Below, piece by piece: positions 37,333 through 48,258 of a stretch of 64,000 bases of DNA. The translations under genes and the position numbers were made by a program. The DNA lies in the NCBI RefSeq assembly GCF_000143415.4, contig NW_003314316.1, forward strand, positions 1,263,173 through 1,327,172. Direction: 5' to 3'. A model generated the notes under the pieces. That model had not been told where the DNA came from. It did no database searches and saw only the letters and a program-made list of their open reading frames with translations. Each line of letters begins with the position of its first letter. The stretch's first letter is position 1. The stretch comes from Selaginella moellendorffii (Eukaryota > Streptophyta > Lycopodiopsida > Selaginellales > Selaginellaceae).

Positions 37333-37857
37333 ATGGCCGACCAAGCTGAACGCTGGAATCCTATTGTCGATGGTGGTGCCGACGATGGTGCCGACGAAAC
37401 TGCAGAGATTTGGAGCATTCAAGATGTGGTTCATGAGCTGCGAGCCCTTAATCGAAATCAGCAAGAGATGCAAGACGAGATGCATGGCATGATGGATACC
37501 ATGCGTGGGCGTGTTGAGGCACTCGAGGCTGGACGGGGTAGCACTCCAAGTAAGCCTTCTTTGGTAGATCGACTCAAGATTCCAACCTTTTTCGGTGATG
37601 GTGGTGTGGACAAGTGTTTCGCTTGGCTAGCCAATGTGAAGAAGTTCTTGGCTGCTAGAGGAACTCTAAATGCAAAGGCTTTAGTGGCTATTCCAATGGT
37701 TTTGCGTGATGCGGGTCTTCGATGGTGGAATTGGCTTGAGGAGTCCCGTGTTGCAAATAAGAAACCACCAGTGTCTACCATGGATGAGTTTGAGGTTGCT
37801 TTTCATTTACGTTTTCCCCCTCATTACAACATGGAGAATGCTCGTATAGAACTTTGA
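37333..37857 (+). pseudogene. gag (N-terminal part) of gypsy element 2
   Basis: The frame opens with MADQAERWNPIVDGG and runs to a TGA at 37855-37857, the same position where element 1 has TAA. It is otherwise uninterrupted, unlike the matching part of element 1. Confidence 0.8.
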
Positions 37858-37998
37858 CATTTCCAGCAAGGGAAAATGACACTCGGGGACTATATTGAGA
37901 AGCTTACTTGCTTGATTAATTGTGTTCCAACGAAGGATCCAGATCAGAAAAAGTCCTACTTCATTGATGGCCTATATAGTGAGAACATGCGGTAACAC

Positions 37999-39201
37999 TT
38001 GCATCATTTTCAGCCTACAAAGAGTTTGGAGGAGCTCTTTGATGCGGCTCGTCGACTTGACAATGACAAGCACAAGTCTCACAAGCGTTCGCGGAGTCCT
38101 TCTGTCGAGAATCATCGTAATGATCGCCGTGGACACAAGGATAAAATGCCGATGCCACGTGTGGATGATATCCTGGACAAGCTTGGTGAAGCACAAGTGT
38201 TTACCAAGATTGATCTGAGGAGTGGATATCATCAGATTGCAATGGATGATGCATCTATCTCCAAGACAGCATTCAACACAAGTTTCGGACATTTTGAGTT
38301 TACAGTTATGCCGTTTGGCTTGACGAATGCACCAGCCACATTTACTCTGTTGATGACGGAGGTATTTGGGTGTTATCTTCATGAGTTTGTGGAGATTTTC
38401 TTGGACAATATTCTTGTTTTTAGCAAAAATATGGAGGAGCATAGGGTGCATTTGCGCAAGGTTCTTTTGTTACTTCGCGACAGCAAACTTTATGCGAAGA
38501 AGAGCAAATGTGAATTTGCAAAGTCGAAGGTGGAATATCTAGGCCATATTGTGACATCTAAGAGTGTCAAGACGGATCCAAGGAAGATGGCTGTGGTGGA
38601 AAACTGGCCTACACTGACTACAGTGGCTGAGTTGCGCAGTTTTCTTGGTATGGCTAGTTACTACCGACGTTTCCAGCATAAGTTTGCAGAGGTGGCTATT
38701 CCTTTGACGCGGTTGTTACGCAAGAATGTGCCATTCGAGTGGAAGAAGCCACAAGACGAGAGTTTTGTGGCGCTGAAACGATTGTTGAGCGAGACTCCAG
38801 TGCTTCGCATTGCTGATCCATCGAAACCTTACGAGGTGACATGCGATGCGAGTGGTTATGCACTGGGAGGAGTTCTCATGCAAGAGGGACAGCCTATTGC
38901 ATATGAGAGTCGAACTTTGAATTTCGCGGAGCAACGCTATTCCACATATGAGCAAGAGTTACTCTCTATTGTTCATGTTTTGCGGACGTGGCTGCACTAT
39001 CTTTATGGGGCAGTGTTCGTGGTGTTGACAGATCACAAACCAGTTGTGTATCTTTTCACACAGAAGGAGTTGAACACTAGGCAAGCTCGTTGGATGGTCA
39101 AACTCATGGAGTTTGGGGAGTTTCCTATTGAGCATCGTCCGGGAAAATCAAATGTGGTGGCGGATGCTTTATCTCGTGTTCGTCATGTGACAACATTATG
39201 A
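37999..39201 (+). pseudogene. Fused gag remnant, RT and RNase H of gypsy element 2
   Basis: Gag sequence (SPSVENHRNDRRGHKDK) passes straight into RT (MPMPRVDDILDKLGEA) in one 400-codon frame through the internal deletion. RT again has FLDN where the catalytic xxDD box should be. RNase H (TCDASGYALGGVLMQ, LTDHKPVVYL, HRPGKSNVVADALSRV) is complete. Confidence 0.85.
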
Positions 39202-39303
39202 ACACGATTTTATCATCATTTGAGTAAGGTGGTCAGCGAGTTTGGGCAATTGGTTGAGCATGCTCAGGCTCAGGATGCTGCGGTGGCCTCTTTGCGAGCC
39301 TAG

Positions 39304-40536
39304 ATGGAAGCCCCTTTCTCATTGGTGGATGGGATTCTCTACTACAATGGCCGTGCATATTTGCCACAGGTGGATGCATTAATTACTCAAGTTTTATTCC
39401 ACTATCATGATCGTCCAGAGGCCGGTCATTTTGGGGGGAAGAAGACGTATGAGTTGATTAAACGCAACTTTTATTGGAGGAATATAAAGGCTAATATCCT
39501 CAAGTATTGTAAATCATGCGAGCTTTGTCAGTGGGTTAAGGTGCCACAGGAGAAGCCGGGGGGACTTTTGCAACCTTTACCTATTCCTCAGAGCCATTGG
39601 TGTAGTATCTCTATGGACTTCATCACTTGTTTGCCACGAACACAGAGGCAAAAGGAGCAAGTATGGGTAATAGTGGATCGGTTGACGAAGTATGTGCGGT
39701 TGTTGGCTCTTCAGAAGACTGTCACTGCCTCAGACTTGGCTGCGGTTTACTTGGAGAAGGTTTTTCCTGATTTTGGTTTGCCGGAAGACATCATTAGTGA
39801 TCGAGATTCAAAGTTCACCAGTGAATTTTGGAAAAGCTTTGCAAAGGCTATGCAAGTGACTTTGAAACTCTCGAGTGGAGATCATCCTCAGACGGATGGG
39901 CAAACTGAGCGTGTGAATCAGGTGGTGGAGGATATGCTACATTGTAGCATTGGTCAAAGGCAAGGACAGTGGGATCTATATCTTCCATTAGTGCAATTTT
40001 CTTACAACAATAGCCAACACAGTGGAACCAAGCTAAATCCTTACTTTGCCATGTTTGGAAGGCATCTTCGAACAACGGTGGAGTTGGGATTGCATTTGAG
40101 TAAGGACGTTCAACTTAAGCTTGATTCCGAGGCAACTGATCTGGCCACAGAACTTGATGAGATTCTGGTGGTGTGCAAACGGAATTTACAAGTAGCTCAG
40201 GACAGAGCGGAGAAGTTTGCCAATGAGCATTGCCAATTCCAGGAATATAAGGTGGGTGATCTCGTTTTTGTGCGAGTGATCTTTTCGTCAAGTGAGCGAC
40301 AGAACACCTTGGTGCCTTTACGGACAGGGAAAAGTGATAAACTCTCCCATCGATATGCTGGTCCATATGAAGTGCTGGAGCGCATTGGTAAAGCGGCTTA
40401 TCAGGTGTGGCTGCCAACTAGGGTGAAAATTCATCCGGTATTTTATGTCAGCCAGTTGAAAAGTGTACTATCTCATAGTGACGGGCATAATGCCTCCTTG
40501 ATGTATACAGCTGTGGAAGATGGACCAGGAGCTTGA
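39304..40536 (+). CDS. Integrase of gypsy element 2 (open frame)
   Basis: A 410-codon frame with the zinc-binding N-terminus (HYHDRPEAGHFGGKKTY, CKSCELCQ), the catalytic Asp in SMDFITCLPR, the second Asp in IISDRDSKF, and Glu in GQTERVNQVVEDM. The C-terminal part is GPYEVLERIGKAAYQVWLP. There is no chromodomain. It is intact as a domain but detached from RT by stops, so on its own it is probably not functional. Confidence 0.85.
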   Translation: MEAPFSLVDGILYYNGRAYLPQVDALITQVLFHYHDRPEAGHFGGKKTYELIKRNFYWRNIKANILKYCKSCELCQWVKVPQEKPGGLLQPLPIPQSHWCSISMDFITCLPRTQRQKEQVWVIVDRLTKYVRLLALQKTVTASDLAAVYLEKVFPDFGLPEDIISDRDSKFTSEFWKSFAKAMQVTLKLSSGDHPQTDGQTERVNQVVEDMLHCSIGQRQGQWDLYLPLVQFSYNNSQHSGTKLNPYFAMFGRHLRTTVELGLHLSKDVQLKLDSEATDLATELDEILVVCKRNLQVAQDRAEKFANEHCQFQEYKVGDLVFVRVIFSSSERQNTLVPLRTGKSDKLSHRYAGPYEVLERIGKAAYQVWLPTRVKIHPVFYVSQLKSVLSHSDGHNASLMYTAVEDGPGA

Positions 40537-40833
40537 GCAGGATTCCCCAGAAAGGGTGATCAGCGGTACAACTTGTCCTTGGGACAAGGACGTTGTTGGG
40601 GGGGAAGAATTGTTAGGCGCCAGCTTTGACTACGTGGTCAACTTCGGTCAAAAGGAGGCTCAAGGGTATATTAAGGCATGTTAGGGTAAGGGATTTAACC
40701 TACCCTAGGGCTCACAGTGGAGCGGCGGTGCAGTGGAGCTTTTGAGGTAGCTCGGGGGTGGTTGGGTAGTGAGGAATCTCAAGAGGTGGCATAGGGCAAC
40801 TAGATCTTTGTCTTTTTGCGCCGGATCATAACA

Positions 40834-41697
40834 GGGTGGATGATTAATTACTTCACATGGAATAATTGGTTTACACAATGGAAGGATTGGTAAATTCAGT
40901 GCGGAAATGGAGGTGCTGGTTCCCCTTGGCTCAGTAGGGGTTGTAGTCAATAGTCAATAAGGACAAGTTTGGCATCATTCATTCATTCTCCAAAAAAGCT
41001 TAATCTGATCTATCTTTGGAAAGGATAAAAATTAAATGTTTCAATTTTGAAACCAATGCCAAGATTCTGGAATGCCTTAAGCACTACTAGGTTTTTATTG
41101 ACAAAATAAAAAAAGGAAGAGACATAACTAACAGCCATGGTGATAAAGCCTGTTGGAGAAGTAATCTATAAATCCAATAATTTGATCGCTCAACTAATCA
41201 AACCTTTACTAACATCAACCTCTAACAACCTCTACTGAGCTAGAATTTACCAATCCTTCCATTATGTAAACCAATTATTCTATATGAAACAATTAATTAT
41301 CCACCTGTGTTGCATGTGGATCAATCTTTCATCCATAGATGCTTTATAAAAGGAAGAATATAGATATCCAATACTTACAATTTCAAATTTAAGGGTAGGA
41401 ATATATATTGCTCAAGGGTATGTTATATTTTAAGTAGCAACTAATGAATGGGAATCAAATTTGTGTCATTTGCTTCGATACCACAATCTCTCTCCCCTTA
41501 AACTAACTGAAAAAGAAACAATTACTTGATGAGAGAGTCTTTAATGGTTATTTTGTCCCCATTTATTCTCTAAGGTTCCAAGAATTTATAATGACCATAT
41601 ATTCAAATATCATCCTATAATCATATGTAGTACAATATATATTTACTATTTTAAATCTTTGTGACACTCAATTAAATCTAGACACACACACACACAC

Positions 41698-41733
<36 letters not shown>

Positions 41734-42456
41734 GAGTTATTACCCAACACCATCACAAGCCATCTCCACTCTTGATGCAAACTTATTTTGGAATAATATC
41801 AAAACAAAAAAAAATTGAATTCCACTTTGAAAGAAGAATTGAGGAAATAATTATAAAGATGTGCTTCCTCAAAGGAAATTATCAAATTCGTTAAGGGAAT
41901 TATCAGATCCAAGTGACATAGTAGTGAGTATCCACAGCAAAAAGTTCAATATCAATACCAGTCAACACTTTACATGTGATATGTGTCATAACACCTTTTC
42001 TCACCCTACCTCCCATTGGCTGAGAGTGTAAGACGTGGTTAACAAAATAACCCTTTGACAATTACCCCCCATTGGACGGCAGGATGGCTGCCATAGGCTG
42101 GATCCAGTGGCCCAGAAAATTTGGCAACTCTTTATTTTTATAAATTTCCTATAGATTTGGCATCAACTCATATAACATTGACAGCTTGTTGCTTGGACGA
42201 CAATTATTAGTTGGGAAATGGTACAATCCTCAAGGTGTCTTCAGATACAAAAACGAAGATCCTTTATATTTCCAAAGGCCTACCAGATTCAGTCCGACTG
42301 CACTTGCGTCCTGTTTCTCCAGGATGACAAGAACGGGATAACTGGAGGTGAGTGCTGATCCATTTCCAGTCTCTCATGTGAGCCTCCCACTACTGTCATC
42401 AAGGGCCTGAAACATACACGAATTTTCTTGTCTGATTAAAGTATGATTCCCATGCC
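40834..42456. other. Spacer upstream of kinase 2, unit B
   Basis: Holds the remainder of the left inverted-repeat arm, spacer matching 24640-25240 (at about 40970-41210), the right arm, a CA/TA microsatellite (41684-41733) and the exon-like block (about 42225-42352). No intact gene is seen. Confidence 0.6.
41684..41733. repeat. Compound CA/TA microsatellite
   Basis: An ACAC run followed directly by about 15 TA units. Confidence 0.95.
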
Positions 42457-42763
42457 TTAGGGCGGGGTTCCATGCTCCACCCTGGGGGGAAAATTTCCAG
42501 GGGGGGGAAATAAAACCCTGGGTTCCATGCCCCCCCTGGTGACATGGCACCAAAAATGGGGGGGAAGGGGGGAACCCGGTGTCCCCTCCGTAAATTTCTC
42601 CCAGAGCCTGGAACCCGGTAAAATACACAAATAAAATAATGCCATGTGGCTAAATTGCCACATCATCTAAAAATTTGGCCTGCCCTAATTTTGTGAGCAT
42701 GCGAGTTCTTGGAGGGTTTTGGGGGGGATTTTTGCAGTGATTTGAGAAGGAAGTTTGTAAAAA

Positions 42764-43571
42764 ATGGAGAATTGCTCACCCTCACCTCATCCATGGTTGC
42801 AATTTGGCTCTTATTCTAGTTCATCAATAGCTCAAACTCATGTAAGTATGAAATTTTGTAATTCTAGAATTTTGCTTATTTTTCTTAATGTCCAGGGAGG
42901 AGAGGGCTCTTCTTTTAGTGCTAGCATGGGATCTATGCCAAATGCAGCTATGATCCAGGTACTTTTCATTTTCTCTTTGGTTTTTTTCTTTTGTTTAATA
43001 ATGGTTTTTAGCCTGGCATTCCTACATTCAACCCGATAATTGGATTTGTTCCAAGTATCCCTACAATGCAAGCTAACTTCAATTCATCGAGCCAGGTATT
43101 TTTTTCCAATTGTTTTCCTACTTTGTGTTGAATGCATTTTTGCAATAGCAAGGATTTCATGGTGGGGGAATTGGAAATTCCTCTTTCACAACTTTATTAT
43201 CACTACCTCCTCCAGGAACTAGCTCTTTTGATGGAGCAACAAGTATTCCAGAGGTACAATAAATATTATTTATGTTTATTTTTTGATTTCACAACTTGTT
43301 TTCCCAGAATGAACCAACTTTGAATGATGAACAAAAAGGAAAATGGTCTACTGATGAAAATATGGCTCTTCAATATGCAAAGAGGATGGAAAAAGAGAAG
43401 GATCGAGAAGGCGGTGGCCGTAGAAAATCGATGAAAGGACCAGAGAAGTGGCAACACATTTCCGGCATCTTACGTTCACAGGGATTTCATCACACACAAA
43501 TGCAATGTGAGTCACAATGGGATGAGCTTGTGGATGACCGGTATAAGAACCCTAGCCTGCATCATGGTTAA
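42764..43571 (+). CDS. Harbinger ORF1, Myb/trihelix-like DNA-binding protein
   Basis: Five exons: 42764-42841, 42896-42958, 43012-43095, 43149-43253, 43308-43571; total 197 residues, all GT-AG and phase 0. The C-terminal part (KGKWSTDENMALQYAKRME, then KWQHISGILRSQGF and QWDEL) is the Myb/SANT-like helical domain of PIF/Harbinger ORF1, which helps the transposase bind the element ends and enter the nucleus. The N-terminus is Ser/Gly/Pro-rich and low in complexity. The frame appears intact. Confidence 0.8.
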
Positions 43572-44802
43572 ATTTGTCGGGGTCAAAATCTTCCATGAAC
43601 CTATCATTCCGTGTGATCATTAAGTTATGTAGCACACAATAAGCCATGATGTTATTTGCAAGGATGCCTGGATGACCTCCGAATCCTTTTCGAGCTAGCA
43701 ATTTCCATTGCCTCTTTAAAATTCCAAAAGATCACTTGACAACAATCCTCGTAGAAGAATGAAGGAAGTTGTACTGCTCTTTGCTATGAAACCTGTTTGG
43801 ATATGAGACCAACACCGGTAAAGCACAGTAATATCCTCCATCTGCAATGATATATTGTGGAATGTCCCCAAACTCTGTGTGGTATACTGGACCACATAAA
43901 CGCTTCTTCTCAATCCAAGCCTTCTTCAAACCACTAGAATTCCAAACTCGTCTATCTGGAACACTACCTGCTATCCCTATTGTTATGTCAAGGAATGAAG
44001 TCTTACTGTCTACCACGGCTTGAACTACCATCGAGTAGTACTTTTTTGCCCCAGCATACCAATCCGTTGCATCCTCTGATCCTGGGAGCTCGATTGCAAT
44101 GTGAGTGCAATCCATTGCACCACAACAATTTGGAAATCCACGCAATCTCTGAAATCCAGTTATAACTTCTTTCATTCCCTCCTCATCCGGCCAATGGATC
44201 ATTAGTCCTTCATGCTCAAGCAATGCATACCTGAAACGGCATAGACAAGCTTGGGCAATGCATGAAGCCACTCCAAATGCATCACCAATTGTTCGCCACA
44301 TATCCCCGGATGCCAAACGTTTCAAAGCAATAGCTACTTGCTTTGAAATAGGCAAGTGCCGCCTTGGTATTTCTGCCAAACCTGGAGGAGGCCTCCTAAC
44401 CAATTTTGGAGCAAGCTCATCACAAAGAAAAGTGAATATAGATACCGAAACCCGAAAAACTTCTCTGAATCTTTGTGGATCTATATGAAGAACCTCAAGT
44501 TCTGTTTGATACCACCAGTGTAGACTTCTCGGCTTGATGTAGTACACACTGATTGATAGCCCTAGGAGCTCCTTTTTAGTGATCACTCTCTCAACAAATG
44601 AAGATGTAGCAGGACATGGCATAGAAAGAACTATAGCAATCGCTTCCTCCACCATTCGAATGAACAAGAGTTTTCTTAAAACCAGAACTAAAATCATATC
44701 TTCCTCCTCCAGAAAGAACAACTCTACCAAATTTAAGTACCTCATCACAATCCCTACAGCATGGGAAATGATCGCCAAGGAAAAATCAGTGAGCCGTGGC
44801 AT
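43552..44802 (-). pseudogene. Harbinger DDE transposase with premature stop
   Basis: Open from 44802 to a TGA at 43732-43734 (356 residues); the same frame then continues without stops to TAG at 43552. The DDE_4/HARBI1-like domain shows GAMDCTHIAIELPGS, SVPDRRVWNSSGL and IIADGGYY. Where the family has the catalytic Glu followed by Cys/Arg-x-Phe-Gly, this copy reads VVK, stop, SFGILKRQW. Both the Glu and the following residue are lost. The remaining tail (about 60 codons, LARKGFGGHPGILANN) looks unaltered, so the damage is recent. The restored 3' end would overlap ORF1 by 20 bp in antisense. Confidence 0.85.
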
Positions 44803-45020
44803 GGTGTGTGCTCAATTTAGGGTAAACAAAATTGGCACCCTAATCCTTTATGACGTGGCAAAAAAAACGCTGATGTGTAAACTTACGTGGCATATAAAGA
44901 AGAGGGTTACATGTAACCATTAAAAAAATGGGGAGGGGAGTTTTTTTTGGAGGGGGGGAGAAATTTCCAGGTGGGTGGAGCATGGAACCCTGCCCTTAGG
45001 ACTTAGAATTATTCAAAAAG

Positions 45021-45041
45021 AAAAGTCCACGGTAGACTTTT
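45021..45041. promoter_or_regulatory. Interrupted palindrome upstream of kinase 2
   Basis: AAAAGTC, seven bases, GACTTTT, 47 bp before the ATG. Same as at 25697-25717. Confidence 0.4.
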
Positions 45042-45087
45042 CCCACGCTATACCTTTTACAAGAATGGTGCGGCGCTGGTAACGGGC

Positions 45088-47257
45088 ATGGCAGCAGCGA
45101 CTTTGCTCAAGGCGATTCGAATTGCGGACAAGGTTGGCACAATATCCACTTCCAGCAAGGTCTGTAGAAACCAACGTAGGATCCTCATTGCGGCGGTCGG
45201 CTATGTCCGAGACTACCTCAAGCAAATCCAGGATCTCAACTTCGCGAGCAACGGGCCAGCCTTCGTGTGGGACGAAACCGTGGCTGTCCTTAACAGAGGC
45301 CTCCATCTCCTCAAGTCGTGCCAAGAAGGCAATTGGATCGCGCGGAGCCTGCTGTTCAAGGAAAGCTGCGATGAGTTCCAGAGCATTTATCCCGAGATCT
45401 ACAACTGTGTCGAGCTCGTCAGCGTCTATCTCCTTCAGCTGGCACCGTCCACCTCGCACAGATCCAGGATTACCGAGGCTTACAACTCGTGCCTCATGAG
45501 GCAGAACTCGAGCAGCATGCTGGAAGAAGCCGAAAGGAACGATCGGAAGGAGCTCATGACTCTCGCAATGAGCCACGAGCCCGGGAAGCCTGACGACCGA
45601 GAGCGAAACAGCCAAAGAGATACTTTGCTCCATGCTCCTGGGAAACAAGTCAGTGATTAACCACAAGGAACTCAAGCTGACAACACACCTGGGACAAGGA
45701 GGTTTCGGAACCGTGTATGAAGCAATCTGGCTCGGTCACAAGTTTGCAGTGAAAGTCTTCCCTCAAGGTGACAAGAGCTTCGCCAAAGAGCTCGCGGTTC
45801 TCGAAGCGGACAAGCATCCCAACGTGTTGCACATCGCCGGCCAGTCTTTAGATGAAGAGAAGCAGCGGTACTCGCTGGTGATGGAGAAGATGGACATGGA
45901 CCTGGCAAACTACGTCCTCAAGAAGAAGAAATCTCTCCCGTTGCTGTCGATCGTGGCAGTGATGCTCCAAGTTGCTACTGGCATGACGTGGCTTCACTCG
46001 AAGAATATAATCCACCGGGACCTCAAGCCGCAGAACATCTTGGTTGGCGAAGAAGACAACGATCTCGTGAGTATCAGGATTGCCGACTTTGGAGTCTCGA
46101 GGCCCGATTTCATCTCCTCCCTCATCAGCAAAGCCACCGCCAAGCAAGGCACCAGAAACTTCATGGCACCAGAAGTGTGGACCAGCGAGCGCTACACGAA
46201 GAAGGCCGACGTTTACAGCTACGGGATGCTGAGCTACCAGCTTGTCACTGGAAACATTCCGTTCAAGGTCGGGATGGACATGGAGCAAGTCCTTCGAGGC
46301 GAGCGTCCTGAGATACCAGCCACCTGTCCAGAGTTCCTGTCGCAGCTCATGCGGGAATGCTGGAGCCACGATGCAAAAGAGAGGCCTTCCTTCTCGGATA
46401 TCTGCGAGCGGCTGAAGCAGCTCAAGACCAGGATCATCACTGGCACTGACTCCATCGATGAGTTACGAGCCAAGTTGGTTGCAGCAGCCAGGTCATCTTC
46501 CTCTTCTTCGTACTCGTCGTCTTCCTCATCCTCGTCGCACATCATGAACCTGGATTCTCCTGTCCAAGCACCTGAAGGGCTTTGGACCCAAAATCCTCCA
46601 TCTCCCGTTGTCCAGGTAAACTCTTTTGCTTTATGTAACTTCTGGAGCTCACCACCTTTGGTTTCAGCCGGTACCACACCGTCCTCACCAAGTCGCACCA
46701 CCAGATCAAAGGACCGAGCCCTTCGAACTGGTAAAGTACAGCCTCTTCATAAACGCCTTCGAGAAAGCTCTGTCCCTGAACGATCCTTCCACGGTCTGGT
46801 GGCTTTGCACCAAGGTAATCCATTCACGTCCTCCAGCTGCTCATCAAAGCTTTGTCAGCTCAGGTGGAGCAAAGCGTCGTGCTCCTCTTCAGTGACTCAA
46901 TGCTCATGGAAGTGGCCGAGCAAATCAACACCAACTTCAAGGAAGACACTGCTCGCAGGTTGCTCTGGTTCGCCGAGATCCTGTTCATCTTGCTGTACGT
47001 CAACGTCAATGGACAGACATCACCTCGGATGCAGAGGATCTTGGAGGAGCTTTCACAGAACCTCCACGGCATGATGGCTATAACACCGTCAAAGAGCGAG
47101 CTGGGGATGGAGCTGGCGAACGTGCTGAAAAGAACCAACGTGGGTCTTCGGGTTCGTATGAAGCTCTTCGTGTTATTCGTTTGATTCAAATCGTTTGTCG
47201 TCGCAGCGTATCCGATATGGGAACAAACTTCAGAAGAAAGGGAAAAGAAAACTGTGA
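45088..47257 (+). pseudogene. Kinase 2: same architecture, frameshifted between helical domain and kinase
   Basis: Predicted exons match kinase 1: 45088-46615, 46668-46814, 46864-47151, 47207-47257. One extra C at about 45580-45582 (GAGCCCGGG against GAGCCGGG) shifts the frame, so the N-terminal helical domain ends at 45660. The kinase domain lies in a second frame that could start at 45632 (MLLGNKSVINHKELK). The kinase motifs are complete (GQGGFGTVYEA, IIHRDLKPQN, IADFGVSRP). The EDC4-like part is present (FEKALSLNDPSTVWWLCTK, KEDTARRLLWFAEI). The last exon differs from kinase 1 and ends RYGNKLQKKGKRKL. It is either a pseudogene or two separate products. Confidence 0.8.
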
Positions 47258-47448
47258 AATAAAAAAGCTGCGGAACACCGGTAGTTTCTGAGTATTGAGA
47301 TGTTCTAATTTTCTGCCTGCCAAAAGTATCAACCATGCTTCACGAAAGAACCATAAAGAACTTACCAATTCCCATTCGTAACTTCGTCTCATCCTGCCGG
47401 GATAAACGTGAAGGAAACTTACGAGATAAATATCAAAGCACAAAGGTC

Positions 47449-47999
47449 TCACCATTCTTTAGTTCTTAAACTCGAGTAGACGGTGAAGATCCCAACCTTT
47501 TCGATCTGGCAGCAGAGCCTTGGCAGCTTCCGCCGCAGCGCAGACACCAGTAGTTCTCGTAGGATCATCGCTCTCCGCTCAAAGAACGATTTTGCCGCTT
47601 TCAACTTCTCGGGATCCCCATACTTGTATGGCTTGTAGACGATCCCGGCAGCTAGCCGTTGCTTCTTGAGCTTGGCTGGACGAACGTACGCATCGCCCAG
47701 TCTCTTCAAGCGCTTCTGGATCACTCTCCTCCGGTACACTTGCGGCTCGGGGATCTTGGGATCGGCGAGCGGCAGGCGATCCGGAGGTGGCACAGCAACC
47801 CACCTGAAAATCCGATCGTTCGCGTCACCGCCTCCCGCTTTGTTGCGCTTGGCCGGATTCTTGGAGCCGGCGCCCTCGCCGTGCAAGCACTGCGTGTGGA
47901 CGAGGAATTTGCTCCGGAATTTGAGCAAGCGCCTGCTCTTGATCCCTTCCTTCGCGTGAGATTGCGCGATCCAATCGGGCCATCGGCAGATCCTTGGCC
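47449..47999 (-). pseudogene. Gene X, unit B 3' part: basic protein of unknown function
   Basis: Minus-strand frame of about 180 codons open to the copia boundary, with GSKNPAKRNKAGGG, DRIFRWVAVPPPDRLPL, VYRRRVIQKRLKRLGDAYV and AAGIVYKPYKYGDPEKLK. It is strongly basic with no membrane segment or signal peptide. The 5' part lies beyond the copia element at about 60444-60545 (a YIHEVYAKK-like piece). It is therefore split by about 12.4 kb. I do not recognise the family. Confidence 0.5.
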
Positions 48000-48258
48000 T
48001 GTGCCACGTGGCTAGTCCACGTGGAGAGACACGAGTTCATTATGCCATGACGGATCTTGAGCGTTTCACCTTTCGTTAGATGGTATCGGAGCAATGCCTG
48101 GGAGAGCGAGAAGAATTCGAAACCGTAGGATCAGGGCGACACTTGCTAGGGTGAATCGGAGCCTCCGTCTACGTAGACAGGGGCGTGGCCTAATCCTAGC
48201 GCTCCAGGCCTTGCAAGAGGCACTGGACAACTAAGAACCTGGACCTAGACTTGAACGA

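Larger units (their letters stand above)
37078..40833 (+). mobile_element. Ty3/gypsy LTR retrotransposon 2, internally deleted relative of element 1
   Basis: A 3,756-bp element flanked by GGGTG (37073-37077 and 40834-40838). The 5' LTR is 37078-37309 (232 bp), the primer-binding site TGGTATCAGAG is at 37311, and the 3' LTR is 40611-40833 (223 bp). It is very similar to element 1 but lacks about 1.15 kb between gag and RT (zinc knuckle, protease, start of RT). Confidence 0.93.
36725..41645. repeat. Inverted repeat of a ~430-bp element, left arm interrupted
   Basis: The right arm (about 41210-41645) is the reverse complement of the left arm, which is split by gypsy element 2 into 36725-37077 and 40834-40940. 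Each arm contains a TGGTATCGGAGC or near-copy primer-binding-like site (36881-36892 on the plus strand). A partial third copy lies near 60740-60960. It is probably a small non-coding retroelement or MITE-like sequence. Confidence 0.65.
42460..44995 (+). mobile_element. PIF/Harbinger DNA transposon
   Basis: A 2,536-bp element with 23-bp terminal inverted repeats differing at one base (GGGC[G/A]GGGTTCC then ATGCTCCACCC) and a TTA target duplication (42457-42459 and 44996-44998). It carries the two expected genes, a Myb/trihelix-like ORF1 on plus and a DDE transposase on minus. The kinase 1 upstream region (about 25672-25685) is the matching uninterrupted site. Confidence 0.95.

Noticed and set aside
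45632-47074. Single 480-codon kinase ORF as annotated protein end
   Set aside because: The last part reads through introns 1 and 2; the family exon pattern gives the EDC4-like frame instead.
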